Shown here piece after piece: positions 1 to 8,333 of a DNA stretch of 64,000 nucleotides. Position numbers and translations under genes: made by a program. Positions within the stretch are counted from its first letter, which is position 1, and each line of letters starts with the position of its first letter. This DNA is from a bacterium (GTDB lineage: Bacteria; Myxococcota; UBA727; JAUIJE01): contig JAUIJE010000013.1 in assembly GCA_030431455.1 (NCBI GenBank), positions 124,001-188,000 on the forward strand, read 5' to 3'. The notes under the pieces are model-generated. The model did not search any database. It was given only the letters and a program-made list of their open reading frames with translations, and was not told where the DNA came from.

Positions 1-1034
1 GGGCCCTCCGCCGCGGGGGGCGCGTCGGTGACGAAGGGCTCGACCTGCTCGTCCGGGTTGCCAAAACATTCCACCAATCCCCCCCGCAGCGCGCACCCCC
101 ACTCGTTGCCGGTGGCGACCGCGTCGTAGCCGTTGCCCGCGGGCGCGGGCGGGGGGACCAATCCCCAACACTCGATGTGTCCGTCGTCGGCGGCCACCGC
201 ACACGCCCCGTTCCAGCCCACCGAGACCTGGCTGTAGACCCCGCCGGGGGGATCAGCCACATTGGGGGTGGGGCAATAGAGCGTTTGGTCATCGAGCGAG
301 ACCGCGCAGAAGTCGCCCTGGTTCCCGCTGATCTGCGACGCGTACACCTCCTCGCCGTCGTCGACCGGGGGCTCCAGCGGCATGATCGACCAACAGCGCA
401 CGCGGTGTTCGGGGGTGAGGATGCACCGGTACCCGTTGCCCGCCACCACCGCGATGGCGGTCTCGGCCGGGGCGGGGTCGGGATAGATCGGCATACACAC
501 GTGGATGCCGCCAACCTTGATGATGCACAGGTCCCCGGACGCGAGCGCGATGTCGCGTACATCCACATTGGCGGGGCTGTTCAACGGCTGCCCCCAACAG
601 CGGACGGTGCCGTATTTGGTCAGACCGCAGCTGGAGTTCCACGACACGATCACCTTGCACCAAGGACCGTCGCCGGGAAAATCACACCCCGATCCCCAAC
701 TCCCGACGTCGGGCCCCGCCGCGTCGCCAAAGCCGGCGTCCCGCGGGCCGGCGTCCGCCCCCGCATCCACACCCCCGGCCGCGTCTTGGCGGGCCACGTC
801 GGCCGCGCCCGCGTCGCGGTCGACCACCACGTCCGCGTCCCGGGGCCCCCCGTCCCGGTCGGCCGGGCCCGCGTCCTGGGGCGCAGCCGCGCACGTCCCC
901 TCGAGCACGCAGATCCCGTCACAACATTCGTACCCGGTCTCGCCGCACGGACAGGGCAGCCCCTCGAGCTCCACCGGACAGCCACCGAGCCACCCCCCCG
1001 CCACCGCGAGGCAGGCCGCGACCATCGCTCTCAT
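1..1034 (-). CDS. RCC1-like repeat lipoprotein, 3' end outside window
   Basis: The reading frame stays open to the window edge, so the C-terminus is missing. It starts at ATG 1034, whose ATGA overlaps the stop of the caspase-like gene upstream, indicating translational coupling. The N-terminus is a lipoprotein signal with lipobox LGGC (Cys about 19), then a Cys-rich stretch (PCPCGETGYECC) and a low-complexity DAG/RDA linker of about 60 residues, presumably a spacer from the membrane. The remainder has repeated blocks of the type G-N-x-x-x-C-A/I-L ... V/I-x-C-W-G (for example RCWG, ECWG, GCALRGG), the pattern of RCC1/BLIP-II seven-bladed propellers common in myxobacterial lipoproteins. The role is probably surface binding or scaffolding; no catalytic motif is visible. 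Family assignment is by repeat pattern only. Confidence 0.8.
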   Translation of the reverse strand, partial: MRAMVAACLAVAGGWLGGCPVELEGLPCPCGETGYECCDGICVLEGTCAAAPQDAGPADRDGGPRDADVVVDRDAGAADVARQDAAGGVDAGADAGPRDAGFGDAAGPDVGSWGSGCDFPGDGPWCKVIVSWNSSCGLTKYGTVRCWGQPLNSPANVDVRDIALASGDLCIIKVGGIHVCMPIYPDPAPAETAIAVVAGNGYRCILTPEHRVRCWSIMPLEPPVDDGEEVYASQISGNQGDFCAVSLDDQTLYCPTPNVADPPGGVYSQVSVGWNGACAVAADDGHIECWGLVPPPAPAGNGYDAVATGNEWGCALRGGLVECFGNPDEQVEPFVTDAPPAAEG

Positions 1035-2527
1035 TCCACCGGCCACAGCAACAGGGTCGCCCCCGTCGCCAATGTCAATGCACCGGCCGCCACCGCCACC
1101 ACCCCGGCCACGTCGAGGCCGAGGATCACCGCGTTGGCGGTGGCCGCGTCTTCCCCGGTGGGGCCCATCCCGCCCGGGCGCCAGGGCACCACCCCCGCCT
1201 CCAGGCTCTGGGCGATGAAGAACGCCCCCCCGAGCATGGCCGCCCCCGCCGCCCCCACCGCGGCCGCGCTGATGAGCAGACCCACCCCGGTGAAGGCCAA
1301 GCCCCCCGGTCCTTGGGCCGGGCCCACGCCCCCCACCGACGAGAACTCGAAGGCGGCCACGTCCTCGGGCCCAAAGGTCTCCGCGAACACCAATGAAAAT
1401 GCATGATGGGCCGCGCCCCGTCCCCGGGCCGAGGGCGGTCGCGGCGAAAACGCGCTCAAGCGCACCGTGCCCGGCATCGGGACCACCTCATACTCCACGT
1501 CCTCGTCGACGCTGCGCACGAAGAGCACATCCTCTCGCGGGCGCAACAAGCGCACCGCGACCCCGGGCGCGTTGTGGAAGTCGGCCAGCCGCACCCCGCT
1601 CTCGGTCTCGACAAAATACCGCGCGGCCAGCCCGCCATCGATCTCCAGGACCTGGGCCTTCACGTCGCGCAGGTCGACCAACACAGAGTCATTGGCGGGG
1701 GCCCGGGCGTGCAGCTGGGGGCGGTACTTCTGATTGGGGATCGCCCCGTTGGCGGTATCCACAAAAGCCGCCAACTCCCGGTAGGTGATGCGCCCGTCCT
1801 GGTCGGCGTCCGCCGCCCCGTACAGACCCGAGCGCACCTCGTGGGAGAACACCCCGGCCTGAAACGCGTCCCATTCGTGGCTCTCCGCCGCCGACGACGT
1901 CGACAAGATGAGCCCCACCTTGCGCCCGTCCGCGAGGGTGGCCATCTTGGAAAAGCCCTCCGCGGAGCGTCGTGCCCCCCCGGCCCCGCGGTCGTACGCG
2001 AGGAAGTACGAGTGGCAGGCGTCGACGATGAGGTGCATGTGGTCTGCGCCCATCGGCTTGACCACCCGGTCGAGCAGGTCATCGCCGAACAGCCGCCCGT
2101 CCTCGAGGGTGATGTACCCCTTGCCGTTGTCGACGCTGCCGTGGCCGGCGTAGACGAAGTAGAGCACCGTGGTCTGGCCCTTGGCTTTGGCCTCGGCGAT
2201 GTCGCCCCGCAACAAGCCGAGCACGGCGGCGAAGTCGGCCTCCCGGGGGCGGTGGGCCATGCGCGCGGCGTCGGGGTGCAGGCGCGCGGTGCTCTCGTCG
2301 AAGCGGGTGAGCAGGTAGGGCCGCGCCCCGATGGCGGAGAACAAATCGAAGTAGCGCGCGGCGTCGTCGTCGGCGTATTGCAGCGGGGCCAGGTCCTCGT
2401 CCATCGGCTGGTTGGTGCCCACGATCAGGGCGAACGCGGCCGTCCCCGGTGCTTTGACCGCGGCTTGGGACGGGGCGCTGAACAAGGTCAGCAGGCTCCA
2501 CGCGGCCAACAGGGCGCCGCTCCGCAT
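1031..2527 (-). CDS. Secreted caspase-family (C14-like) cysteine protease with C-terminal membrane segments
   Basis: A 498-aa protein with a signal peptide (residues 1-22). The caspase fold is shown by FALIVGTNQ (32-40), the catalytic-His motif YAGHG (His129) and the catalytic-Cys motif VDACHS (Cys171), both placed as in metacaspase/C14 domains. An EF-hand-like calcium loop (DADQDGRITYRE, 240-251) follows the protease domain. Two hydrophobic segments near the C-terminus (about 405-440 and 465-495) probably anchor it, so the protease should face the periplasm. Metacaspases are often calcium-activated, so the EF-hand is meaningful, though this is inference. It overlaps the downstream RCC1-like lipoprotein gene by 4 bases, so the two are probably made together. 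Substrate unknown. Confidence 0.85.
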   Translation of the reverse strand: MRSGALLAAWSLLTLFSAPSQAAVKAPGTAAFALIVGTNQPMDEDLAPLQYADDDAARYFDLFSAIGARPYLLTRFDESTARLHPDAARMAHRPREADFAAVLGLLRGDIAEAKAKGQTTVLYFVYAGHGSVDNGKGYITLEDGRLFGDDLLDRVVKPMGADHMHLIVDACHSYFLAYDRGAGGARRSAEGFSKMATLADGRKVGLILSTSSAAESHEWDAFQAGVFSHEVRSGLYGAADADQDGRITYRELAAFVDTANGAIPNQKYRPQLHARAPANDSVLVDLRDVKAQVLEIDGGLAARYFVETESGVRLADFHNAPGVAVRLLRPREDVLFVRSVDEDVEYEVVPMPGTVRLSAFSPRPPSARGRGAAHHAFSLVFAETFGPEDVAAFEFSSVGGVGPAQGPGGLAFTGVGLLISAAAVGAAGAAMLGGAFFIAQSLEAGVVPWRPGGMGPTGEDAATANAVILGLDVAGVVAVAAGALTLATGATLLLWPVE

Positions 2528-2648
2528 GATCGACCTCCGGGCGTTCCTTTTTTGTGTAGCAGGGCGGCGCCGGGATGACAGCGGGGTCCGGGCGGGCGCG
2601 TGGGCCGGATCTTTCCGCTGCCGGCGCCCACCGTGTCAAAGGTTGTAC

Positions 2649-3476
2649 ATGCGCGCCCCCCTCTTGTTTTGCTGGCTTGTCCTCGCGAGCTCCGCCGCCG
2701 CCACCCCCGCGGACCCGGTCGAACAAGAGCCCAGCGCGCCCCCTGCCCAGGCGGCCCCCGACCGCGCCCCCCCGCCGCAGCTGACCCCGCCCCCCGCGTT
2801 GCCCAAGGGCGCGGCCGACGCCCCCGCCGGGCTCGACCTGCACGAGCCGGTGGCCGCGGACATGCTGAACCCCGCGATCGGCGCGGGCACCGGGTGCGTC
2901 GCGTGCGGGGGGCCGACCACGCTGGTGGGCCTGCTCAGCGGGGCCGCCGGGGTCGGCGGGGTGCTCGCGTTCTTCAGCCTCCTGCCCCCGCCCGTGGCGG
3001 TGCTGCTGTTCGGCGCCGGCACCTGTGTGGGGGTGCCGTGCCTGGCGTTGGCGGGGCCGGCCGCGATCAGCGGTTCGCTCGCCGGCACCTTGGCCGGCGC
3101 CCAATGGAACGGCCCGCGCAAAAACGTCGTCGCGCCGGTCATCGCCACCCTGCCCGCCCTCGGCGTGGCCTGTGCCGGGTCCGCCCTTGGGGCCTGGGCC
3201 ACGTTTGCGTTCCTGCCCGCCGCCCTGGGCATGAACCAGGGCGAGATGCGGGCGCTGGGCGCGGTGTTGGCGGTCTCGTTTTTGGCCACCCTGCTGTCCG
3301 GGCCCCTCGCCGCCGCGCTCGCGGTGGGGGCGGACGCGGTCTACGGGGGCGGCGAGGTCGCGCCGGGGGCCCTGGTCGACGACGGCGCGGACCTCGCGGA
3401 CGATGCGCCCGCGCCGGCGGCGCCCCGCCGGGTGCAGAAGACGGCCCGGTCTGCGCCAAAAACCATGTATTTTTAA
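2649..3476 (+). CDS. Hypothetical exported Gly/Ala-rich membrane protein
   Basis: A 275-aa protein divergent from the caspase-like gene. ATG 2649 was chosen because it opens directly into a signal peptide (MRAPLLFCWLVLASSAAA); the longer upstream open frame has no secretory character. A Pro-rich linker (about 20-60) is followed by a Cys-x2-Cys (CVACGG) and at least four long Gly/Ala/Leu hydrophobic stretches, then a short charged tail. I do not recognise the family. It could be a small multi-spanning inner-membrane protein. A hairpin with T-run follows at 3560-3585. Confidence 0.6.
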   Translation: MRAPLLFCWLVLASSAAATPADPVEQEPSAPPAQAAPDRAPPPQLTPPPALPKGAADAPAGLDLHEPVAADMLNPAIGAGTGCVACGGPTTLVGLLSGAAGVGGVLAFFSLLPPPVAVLLFGAGTCVGVPCLALAGPAAISGSLAGTLAGAQWNGPRKNVVAPVIATLPALGVACAGSALGAWATFAFLPAALGMNQGEMRALGAVLAVSFLATLLSGPLAAALAVGADAVYGGGEVAPGALVDDGADLADDAPAPAAPRRVQKTARSAPKTMYF

Positions 3477-3559
3477 GTAGTTACGGGGTCTTACCCCGGC
3501 CTGGCCGCGCCCGCGGCCCGGGTCCGCGCGCCACGTGCCGTAACATTGCCCGGCCTTGG

Positions 3560-3585
3560 CCGCCCGGACGGGTGGGTGGTTTTTT
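3560..3585 (+). terminator. Likely rho-independent terminator
   Basis: An imperfect hairpin (CCGCCC / GGGTGG with loop GGAC, one G-T pair) is followed within a few bases by a run of six T. It lies between the hypothetical membrane protein and the ABC-F gene and would isolate the latter. A weaker hairpin (CGGGGT-CTT-ACCCCG near 3495) precedes it without a T-run. Confidence 0.5.
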
Positions 3586-3671
3586 GCTGTCGCTTTGCTA
3601 CGAGAATCGGAGCGCCCGGTGGGGCGCATCGATTTTTCTGCAGTTGAGAGTTTTGTTTTCAGGAGGCCGCG

Positions 3672-5294
3672 ATGCTGGTCGTGCGCGATGTCAGCCAGAA
3701 CTACGGCGACAAGATGTTGTTCGACAATGTCAATGAAACGTTCACCCCCGGGAAGCGCTACGGCCTCACCGGACCCAACGGGGCGGGCAAGTCGACGTTC
3801 ATGAAGTTCCTCGCCGGGCTCGAGGAGCCGCAGCGGGGGGGCGTGTCGCGGCCCAAGAAGACGTCCATCCTGCGCCAGGACCACTACGCCTACGACGAGA
3901 ACAAGGTCATCGACACGGTGATCATGGGCAACAAGCACCTCTTCGACGCGATGCAAAAGAAAGAGGCGATCCTCAAGAAGAGTGAGGAGACGGGCGAGTT
4001 CACCGAGGAGATGGGCATCGAGCTCGGCGAGCTCGAGGGCACCATCGCCGAGGAGGATGGCTACGCGGCGGAGGCGGAAGCGGCCAAGCTCCTCGAGGGT
4101 CTGGGCATCCCCGAGAACCAACACCAGGAGCTGATGAAGAATCTCTCCGGCGGACTCAAGCTCCGGGCCCTGCTCGCGCAGTCGTTGTTCGGCAAGCCGG
4201 ACTGCCTGCTCCTCGACGAGCCCACCAACCACCTCGACATCGACTCCATCCACTGGCTGGAGAAGTTCCTGCTCGACTACAGCGGGATCCTGATCGTGAT
4301 CAGCCACGACCGGCACTTCCTCAACGCGGTGACCACCCACATCGCCGACATCGATTACGAACAGATCATCGTCTACACCGGCAACTACGACGACATGGTC
4401 CTGCAAAAGTCACAGATTCGGGGCCGGGTCGAGTCGGAGAACGATCAGAAAGCCAAAAAGGTCGCCCAGCTCAAGGAGTTCGTGGCCAAGTTCGGCGCCG
4501 GCACCCGGGCCAGCCAGGTGCAAAGCCGCAAAAAAGAGATCGAAAAGCTCCAGCCCAACGCGCTCAAAAAATCGAACATCAAGCGCCCTTGGATCCGCTT
4601 CGAAATTGGTGACAAGCCGTCGGGCAAACACGTGCTGCGGGTCGAGGGCCTGTCCAAACGATTCGTCGAAAAGGGCAAACCCGACATCGTGATTTGCGAC
4701 AACCTCGACCTGCTGTTGATGCGGGGGGACAAGCTCGCGATCATCGGCCCGTCCGGCATCGGCAAGACCACGTTGATCAAGCTCCTCCTCGACCAAGTGG
4801 CCAAGGACGCGGGCGAGGTGGTGTGGGGCCACGAGACCCGGGTCGGCTACTTCGCCCAGGATCACCGCGAGGGCGTGCCCGAGGAAGTACCATTGTGGCA
4901 GTATCTGTTGAGCTTCGACGAGGACGCCACCCGCGAGGACGTGCGCAAGCTGCTCGGCCGCATGCTGTTCTCGGGCGAAGAGGGCGAAAAGCTCACCCAC
5001 GTGCTCAGCGGGGGCGAAACCGCGCGCTTGTTGTTCGCCAAGTTGATGCTCCTGAAAAACAACGTGCTCATCTTCGACGAGCCCACCAACCACCTCGACC
5101 TCGAGGCGATCACCGCGCTGCGGGACGCGATCAAGGCGTTCGAGGGCACGGTCATCTTCGTGACCCACGACCGCGACCTCGTCGAGTCCGCCGCCACCCG
5201 CATCCTCGCCCTCGGCGCGCGCGGGCACGATGACTTCAACGGCTCGTGGGCGGAGTTCAAGGAGAAGGTCGGCGACATGCGTCTCGACCGGTGA
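3672..5294 (+). CDS. ybiT: ABC-F family ATPase, YbiT-like
   Basis: A soluble 540-aa protein with two ABC domains and no membrane segments. Walker A motifs are GPNGAGKST (34-42) and GPSGIGKTT; signatures are NLSGG and VLSGGE; Walker B motifs LLLDEPTNH and LIFDEPTNH each run into the ABC-F hallmark DEPTNHLD. Between the domains is the charged linker (P-site tRNA interaction motif region) rich in Lys/Gln/Arg. The N-terminus (MLVVRDVSQNYGDK) and motif IRFE align with E. coli YbiT as I recall it better than with EttA or Uup. ABC-F proteins bind the ribosomal E site and modulate translation of difficult peptides. Start is ATG 3672 behind a strong AGGAGG. Single gene, terminator upstream. Confidence 0.93.
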   Translation: MLVVRDVSQNYGDKMLFDNVNETFTPGKRYGLTGPNGAGKSTFMKFLAGLEEPQRGGVSRPKKTSILRQDHYAYDENKVIDTVIMGNKHLFDAMQKKEAILKKSEETGEFTEEMGIELGELEGTIAEEDGYAAEAEAAKLLEGLGIPENQHQELMKNLSGGLKLRALLAQSLFGKPDCLLLDEPTNHLDIDSIHWLEKFLLDYSGILIVISHDRHFLNAVTTHIADIDYEQIIVYTGNYDDMVLQKSQIRGRVESENDQKAKKVAQLKEFVAKFGAGTRASQVQSRKKEIEKLQPNALKKSNIKRPWIRFEIGDKPSGKHVLRVEGLSKRFVEKGKPDIVICDNLDLLLMRGDKLAIIGPSGIGKTTLIKLLLDQVAKDAGEVVWGHETRVGYFAQDHREGVPEEVPLWQYLLSFDEDATREDVRKLLGRMLFSGEEGEKLTHVLSGGETARLLFAKLMLLKNNVLIFDEPTNHLDLEAITALRDAIKAFEGTVIFVTHDRDLVESAATRILALGARGHDDFNGSWAEFKEKVGDMRLDR

Positions 5295-5346
5295 CACGCC
5301 CCCGGCCCGCGGGCCGGCTTGCTACACTCGGCGGCGGAGGGGACCT

Positions 5347-6417
5347 ATGCCTTACCGCCGCCGTTTTTTTGTGGGCTTCGCCGCCTTGGTGTTGCTGGCC
5401 AGCGCGTTCGCGATCGCGGTGGGCCCGGGGCCCCAGCCTGCGACCATTCCCTACCGGGGCCACCTCGACCTCGGCGGCACCCCGCTCAACAGTGAAGTGA
5501 CATTGCAGTTCGAGCTGTTCGACGACCCCAACCCGGCGAGCAGCTCCCTCAGCTGGAACGAGACCCACGTGGTCACCCCCGCCGCGGGCAAGTTCGCCGT
5601 GCTCCTCGGGGCCACCACCCCCGTCCCCGACGACGCCTTTCGCGCCGCCGCCCTCTACCTCCGCATCAGCGTCAACGGCAGCCAGCTCACCGGCCTCCAG
5701 CCCATCCTCCCCGTCGCCTCGGCCCATCGCGCGGATCGGGCCGACAACCTCCAGGCCACCGAGGCCACCGTCACCGGGACCCTCGCGGGCAACGTCATCA
5801 GCGCCACCAGCCTCGGCGCGGTCTCGGCCAACGTCGGCGACCTCACCGCCACCACCCTCACCGTCGACGACGGCCACGCCGCCGCCCTCACCGTCGACGC
5901 GATCTACACCCTCAACGACGCGGCCAACGAGAGCGCCTACCCCGTCAGTGCCAAGCGTTGGACCGTGCGCGCCGACTACGACCCGGCCTACAGCACCAAC
6001 AACCGCACCTCCCGGGCCATCCCCCTCGACGTGGCCCGCGTGCACGACATGTGCGGCGATGAGGACGGGTGCTGGCTCCGGCTGGTCATGGCCAACTACA
6101 ACGGCACCGCCATCGCCCAGACCCACGCCTCCGCCCCCCCGGTGCACTTTCACGTCAACCCCAGCAACGGCGCCTGGCGGATCCCCAACAACGCCGAGAG
6201 CACGGTCACCGACGCCAACATCATGTTTGCCCCCATCACCGGCACCGACGGCGACGGCAGCACCGAACACGTCCTGCGGGCCTGGGACTGTTATTTCACC
6301 GACGCCCTCTACGCCCCGGGGGGCACCAGCCAAGGCGATCCGAGCCCGGGCTTCATGCTCCTCAACTACACCTCGTCGTCGTACGACGCCGACTGCCTCC
6401 TCATCATCGACGACTGA
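5347..6417 (+). CDS. Hypothetical secreted protein
   Basis: A 356-aa protein. ATG 5347 was chosen because it follows GGAGGGGA and opens into a signal peptide (about 1-25). The mature part begins with PYRGHLDLGGTPLNSEVTLQFELFD, a beta-rich pattern seen at the N-termini of many bacterial secreted proteins that carry tail-fiber-like or collagen-like middles. A repetitive Thr/Ala/Leu segment (about 140-180) is followed by a domain with several Cys and aromatic residues. No enzyme motif seen. A TACACT -10-like hexamer at 5323 lies just upstream, and a perfect 16-nt palindrome (CCGGCCCGCGGGCCGG, 5302-5317) separates it from the ABC-F gene. Function unknown. Confidence 0.7.
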   Translation: MPYRRRFFVGFAALVLLASAFAIAVGPGPQPATIPYRGHLDLGGTPLNSEVTLQFELFDDPNPASSSLSWNETHVVTPAAGKFAVLLGATTPVPDDAFRAAALYLRISVNGSQLTGLQPILPVASAHRADRADNLQATEATVTGTLAGNVISATSLGAVSANVGDLTATTLTVDDGHAAALTVDAIYTLNDAANESAYPVSAKRWTVRADYDPAYSTNNRTSRAIPLDVARVHDMCGDEDGCWLRLVMANYNGTAIAQTHASAPPVHFHVNPSNGAWRIPNNAESTVTDANIMFAPITGTDGDGSTEHVLRAWDCYFTDALYAPGGTSQGDPSPGFMLLNYTSSSYDADCLLIIDD

Positions 6418-6531
6418 TCGCGTGGGGGTTGTCGGCCCCAAGCGCGTCAGCGGGCCCATCCATTCCCGACGATCTCACCTTGGTGACCCAGCACATGCGC
6501 GCCCTTGCCTGCGCGGCCCAAAGACACCACC

Positions 6532-7479
6532 ATGCGCGTCATGGACGCGGTCGCGGTGCACGGGGTCGAAAAGCGGTTCGGGGGCGTACAGGCCTTGCGG
6601 GGCGTGAGCCTCACCATCCCCCAGGGCAGTAGCTTTGGGCTCATCGGGCCCAACGGCGCGGGCAAGACCACCCTGATCAAGATTCTGCTCGGCATCACCC
6701 TCAAGTCCGCCGGCGACGTCACCGTGCTCGGCGGCGACCCCGAGTCGGTGGGCGTGCGCCGCAAGGTCGGCTACCTCCCCGAGCGGCTGACGCTGCCCCC
6801 CGCGTTCACCCCGGTGCAGTTTTTGCGCGGTGTGGCCCGGGTCAAGCGGCTGCCCAGCAACCTCCGCGAACAGCGCATCGTGGAGATGCTCGAGCTGGTG
6901 GGTCTCGAACGGACCGCCTGGACGCGCAAGTGCGGGAAGTTCTCCAAGGGGATGAAACAACGCACCGGCCTGGCCGCGGCCATGCTCGGCGACCCCGCGC
7001 TGCTCATCCTCGACGAGCCCACCGACGGCATCGACCCCCTCGGCCGGGCCGAGATCCGTGACGCGATTTTGGCCGCCAAGGCCCGGGGGGCGACGATTTT
7101 TCTCAACAGCCATCTGCTCGCCGAGACCGAGCGGGTGTGCGACCACGTCGCGATCATGCACCAGGGCCGGGTGGTCCAGACCGGCGGCATGCAGCAACTT
7201 TGCGCGCAGGGGGCCTTCCGGGTGCGCTTTGCCCCTGAGCACGGGGACAAGGCGGACGCGGTGGCCCTCGGCTTCGCCGAGCAGCCGGATGGCTGGTGGC
7301 ATTTTCAGGCCGAGGACGCGGCGTCGTTCAACGCTGCCCTCGCCCAAGCGATCGGCAAAGGCTTGGTCGCCATCGAGGTCACCCAGCGCATGCGCGACCT
7401 CGAGCAGGTGTTGGCCGAGACGGTGCGGGGCCAGGCCGGGCCGAAGCCGCCGGCGGCGACGGCCGGAGGCGCGGCATGA
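6532..7479 (+). CDS. ABC transporter ATP-binding protein
   Basis: A 315-aa cytoplasmic ATPase of the ABC-2 exporter type. Walker A GPNGAGKTT (39-47), variant signature FSKGMKQR, Walker B LLILDEPTDGID and a His switch in NSHLLAE are all present. The FSKGM signature variant is typical of CcmA/NatA-type ATPases paired with ABC-2 permeases. The C-terminal third is an accessory region ending in a Pro/Ala tail. Start is uncertain: ATG 6532, ATG 6541 and a TTG at 6505 are in frame and none has a clear Shine-Dalgarno; I chose 6532. First gene of a three-gene operon with the permease at 7493 and the anchored protein at 8334. Confidence 0.9.
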   Translation: MRVMDAVAVHGVEKRFGGVQALRGVSLTIPQGSSFGLIGPNGAGKTTLIKILLGITLKSAGDVTVLGGDPESVGVRRKVGYLPERLTLPPAFTPVQFLRGVARVKRLPSNLREQRIVEMLELVGLERTAWTRKCGKFSKGMKQRTGLAAAMLGDPALLILDEPTDGIDPLGRAEIRDAILAAKARGATIFLNSHLLAETERVCDHVAIMHQGRVVQTGGMQQLCAQGAFRVRFAPEHGDKADAVALGFAEQPDGWWHFQAEDAASFNAALAQAIGKGLVAIEVTQRMRDLEQVLAETVRGQAGPKPPAATAGGAA

Positions 7480-7492
7480 GCCGGGAGACGGC

Positions 7493-8326
7493 ATGAACGT
7501 GTTGGTGGTGGCGATGGACGTGGTGCGGGAGGCCTTCGCCCGCAAGATGATCCTCGCCCTGTTTGGTGCTGTGACATTGGGTCTGCTCGGCCTGCTGTTC
7601 GCCCTCGATCTCGAGGTGACCCAAGGGGCGTTGGCCGCGGGACGGCTGTTCGGCAAAGACCTCGACACGTCCATCATCCCCGTCGACGTGGCCATCCAGC
7701 ACATCTACCAAGCGCTGGCCTACGTGGTGTTCTACGTGGGGCTGTTCTTCGGCGCGGTGGTGAGCGGGGGCATCGCCGCCGACCTGCTCGCGCCGGGGCG
7801 GGTGGAGTTCTTGCTCGCCTTGCCCATCCGCCGCACGGAGCTGTTGCTCGGCACCTACCTCGGGGTGATGTTCATCGCGCTGTGCGGCACCAGCCTCGCG
7901 GTGTTTGGCACCACCGCGATCATCTATGCCAAGGCAGGGGTGGTCACCCCGGCCCCGCTGTTCGGCGCGGGCATGGCGGTGCTGTCCTTCGCCCCCGTCT
8001 ACGCGCTGATGCTGCTTTGCACAGTTGTGGTCCGCAGCAGCGTGCTCGCCATCGCCGCGGGCCTCGGCCTGTACTTCGGGGGGCTGTTCGCGAGTTTCCC
8101 CGAGCGCATCGGGGCCTTGCTCGAGCAGGGCCTGAGCCGTGACATCATCGAGGGGGCGATGTCCCTGCTGCCCAAGTTCGCCCTCCTCGGCCAAGTGGCG
8201 GGGGACGCGGCCCTGCGCAACCCCGAGAACCCCGTGGCCGCGGGCCCGTTGGTGTTCGGGGCCCTGGCCTTCACCGCCGCGGTGTTGGCGCTCGCCACAT
8301 TTTGGTTCACCGGCAAGGACTATTGA
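7493..8326 (+). CDS. ABC-2 type transporter permease
   Basis: A 277-aa integral membrane protein with about six transmembrane helices. An amphipathic N-terminus and long first hydrophobic segment (LALFGAVTLGLLGLLFAL) are followed by a periplasmic loop and the helices around VVFYVGLFFGAVVSGGIAADLL. The loop RVEFLLALPIRRTELLLGTYLG is the characteristic ABC-2 coupling region (compare LaLPiSR..ll.gK in the NosY/NatB group). Start ATG 7493 has GGGAGA upstream and lies 13 bases after the ATPase stop. The cargo cannot be told from sequence. Confidence 0.88.
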   Translation: MNVLVVAMDVVREAFARKMILALFGAVTLGLLGLLFALDLEVTQGALAAGRLFGKDLDTSIIPVDVAIQHIYQALAYVVFYVGLFFGAVVSGGIAADLLAPGRVEFLLALPIRRTELLLGTYLGVMFIALCGTSLAVFGTTAIIYAKAGVVTPAPLFGAGMAVLSFAPVYALMLLCTVVVRSSVLAIAAGLGLYFGGLFASFPERIGALLEQGLSRDIIEGAMSLLPKFALLGQVAGDAALRNPENPVAAGPLVFGALAFTAAVLALATFWFTGKDY

Positions 8327-8333
8327 GGAGCCC

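Noticed and set aside
177-1406. Plus-strand open frame over the first kilobase
   Set aside because: Antisense to the RCC1-like lipoprotein gene, which has a lipobox, Cys pattern and coupling to its neighbour, but no stop inside the window.
2079-4406. A 775-codon open frame on the minus strand across the start of the caspase-like gene, the 2649 gene and the ABC-F gene
   Set aside because: It is antisense to the well-supported ABC-F gene and its neighbours, has the skewed composition of a shadow frame, and no domain.
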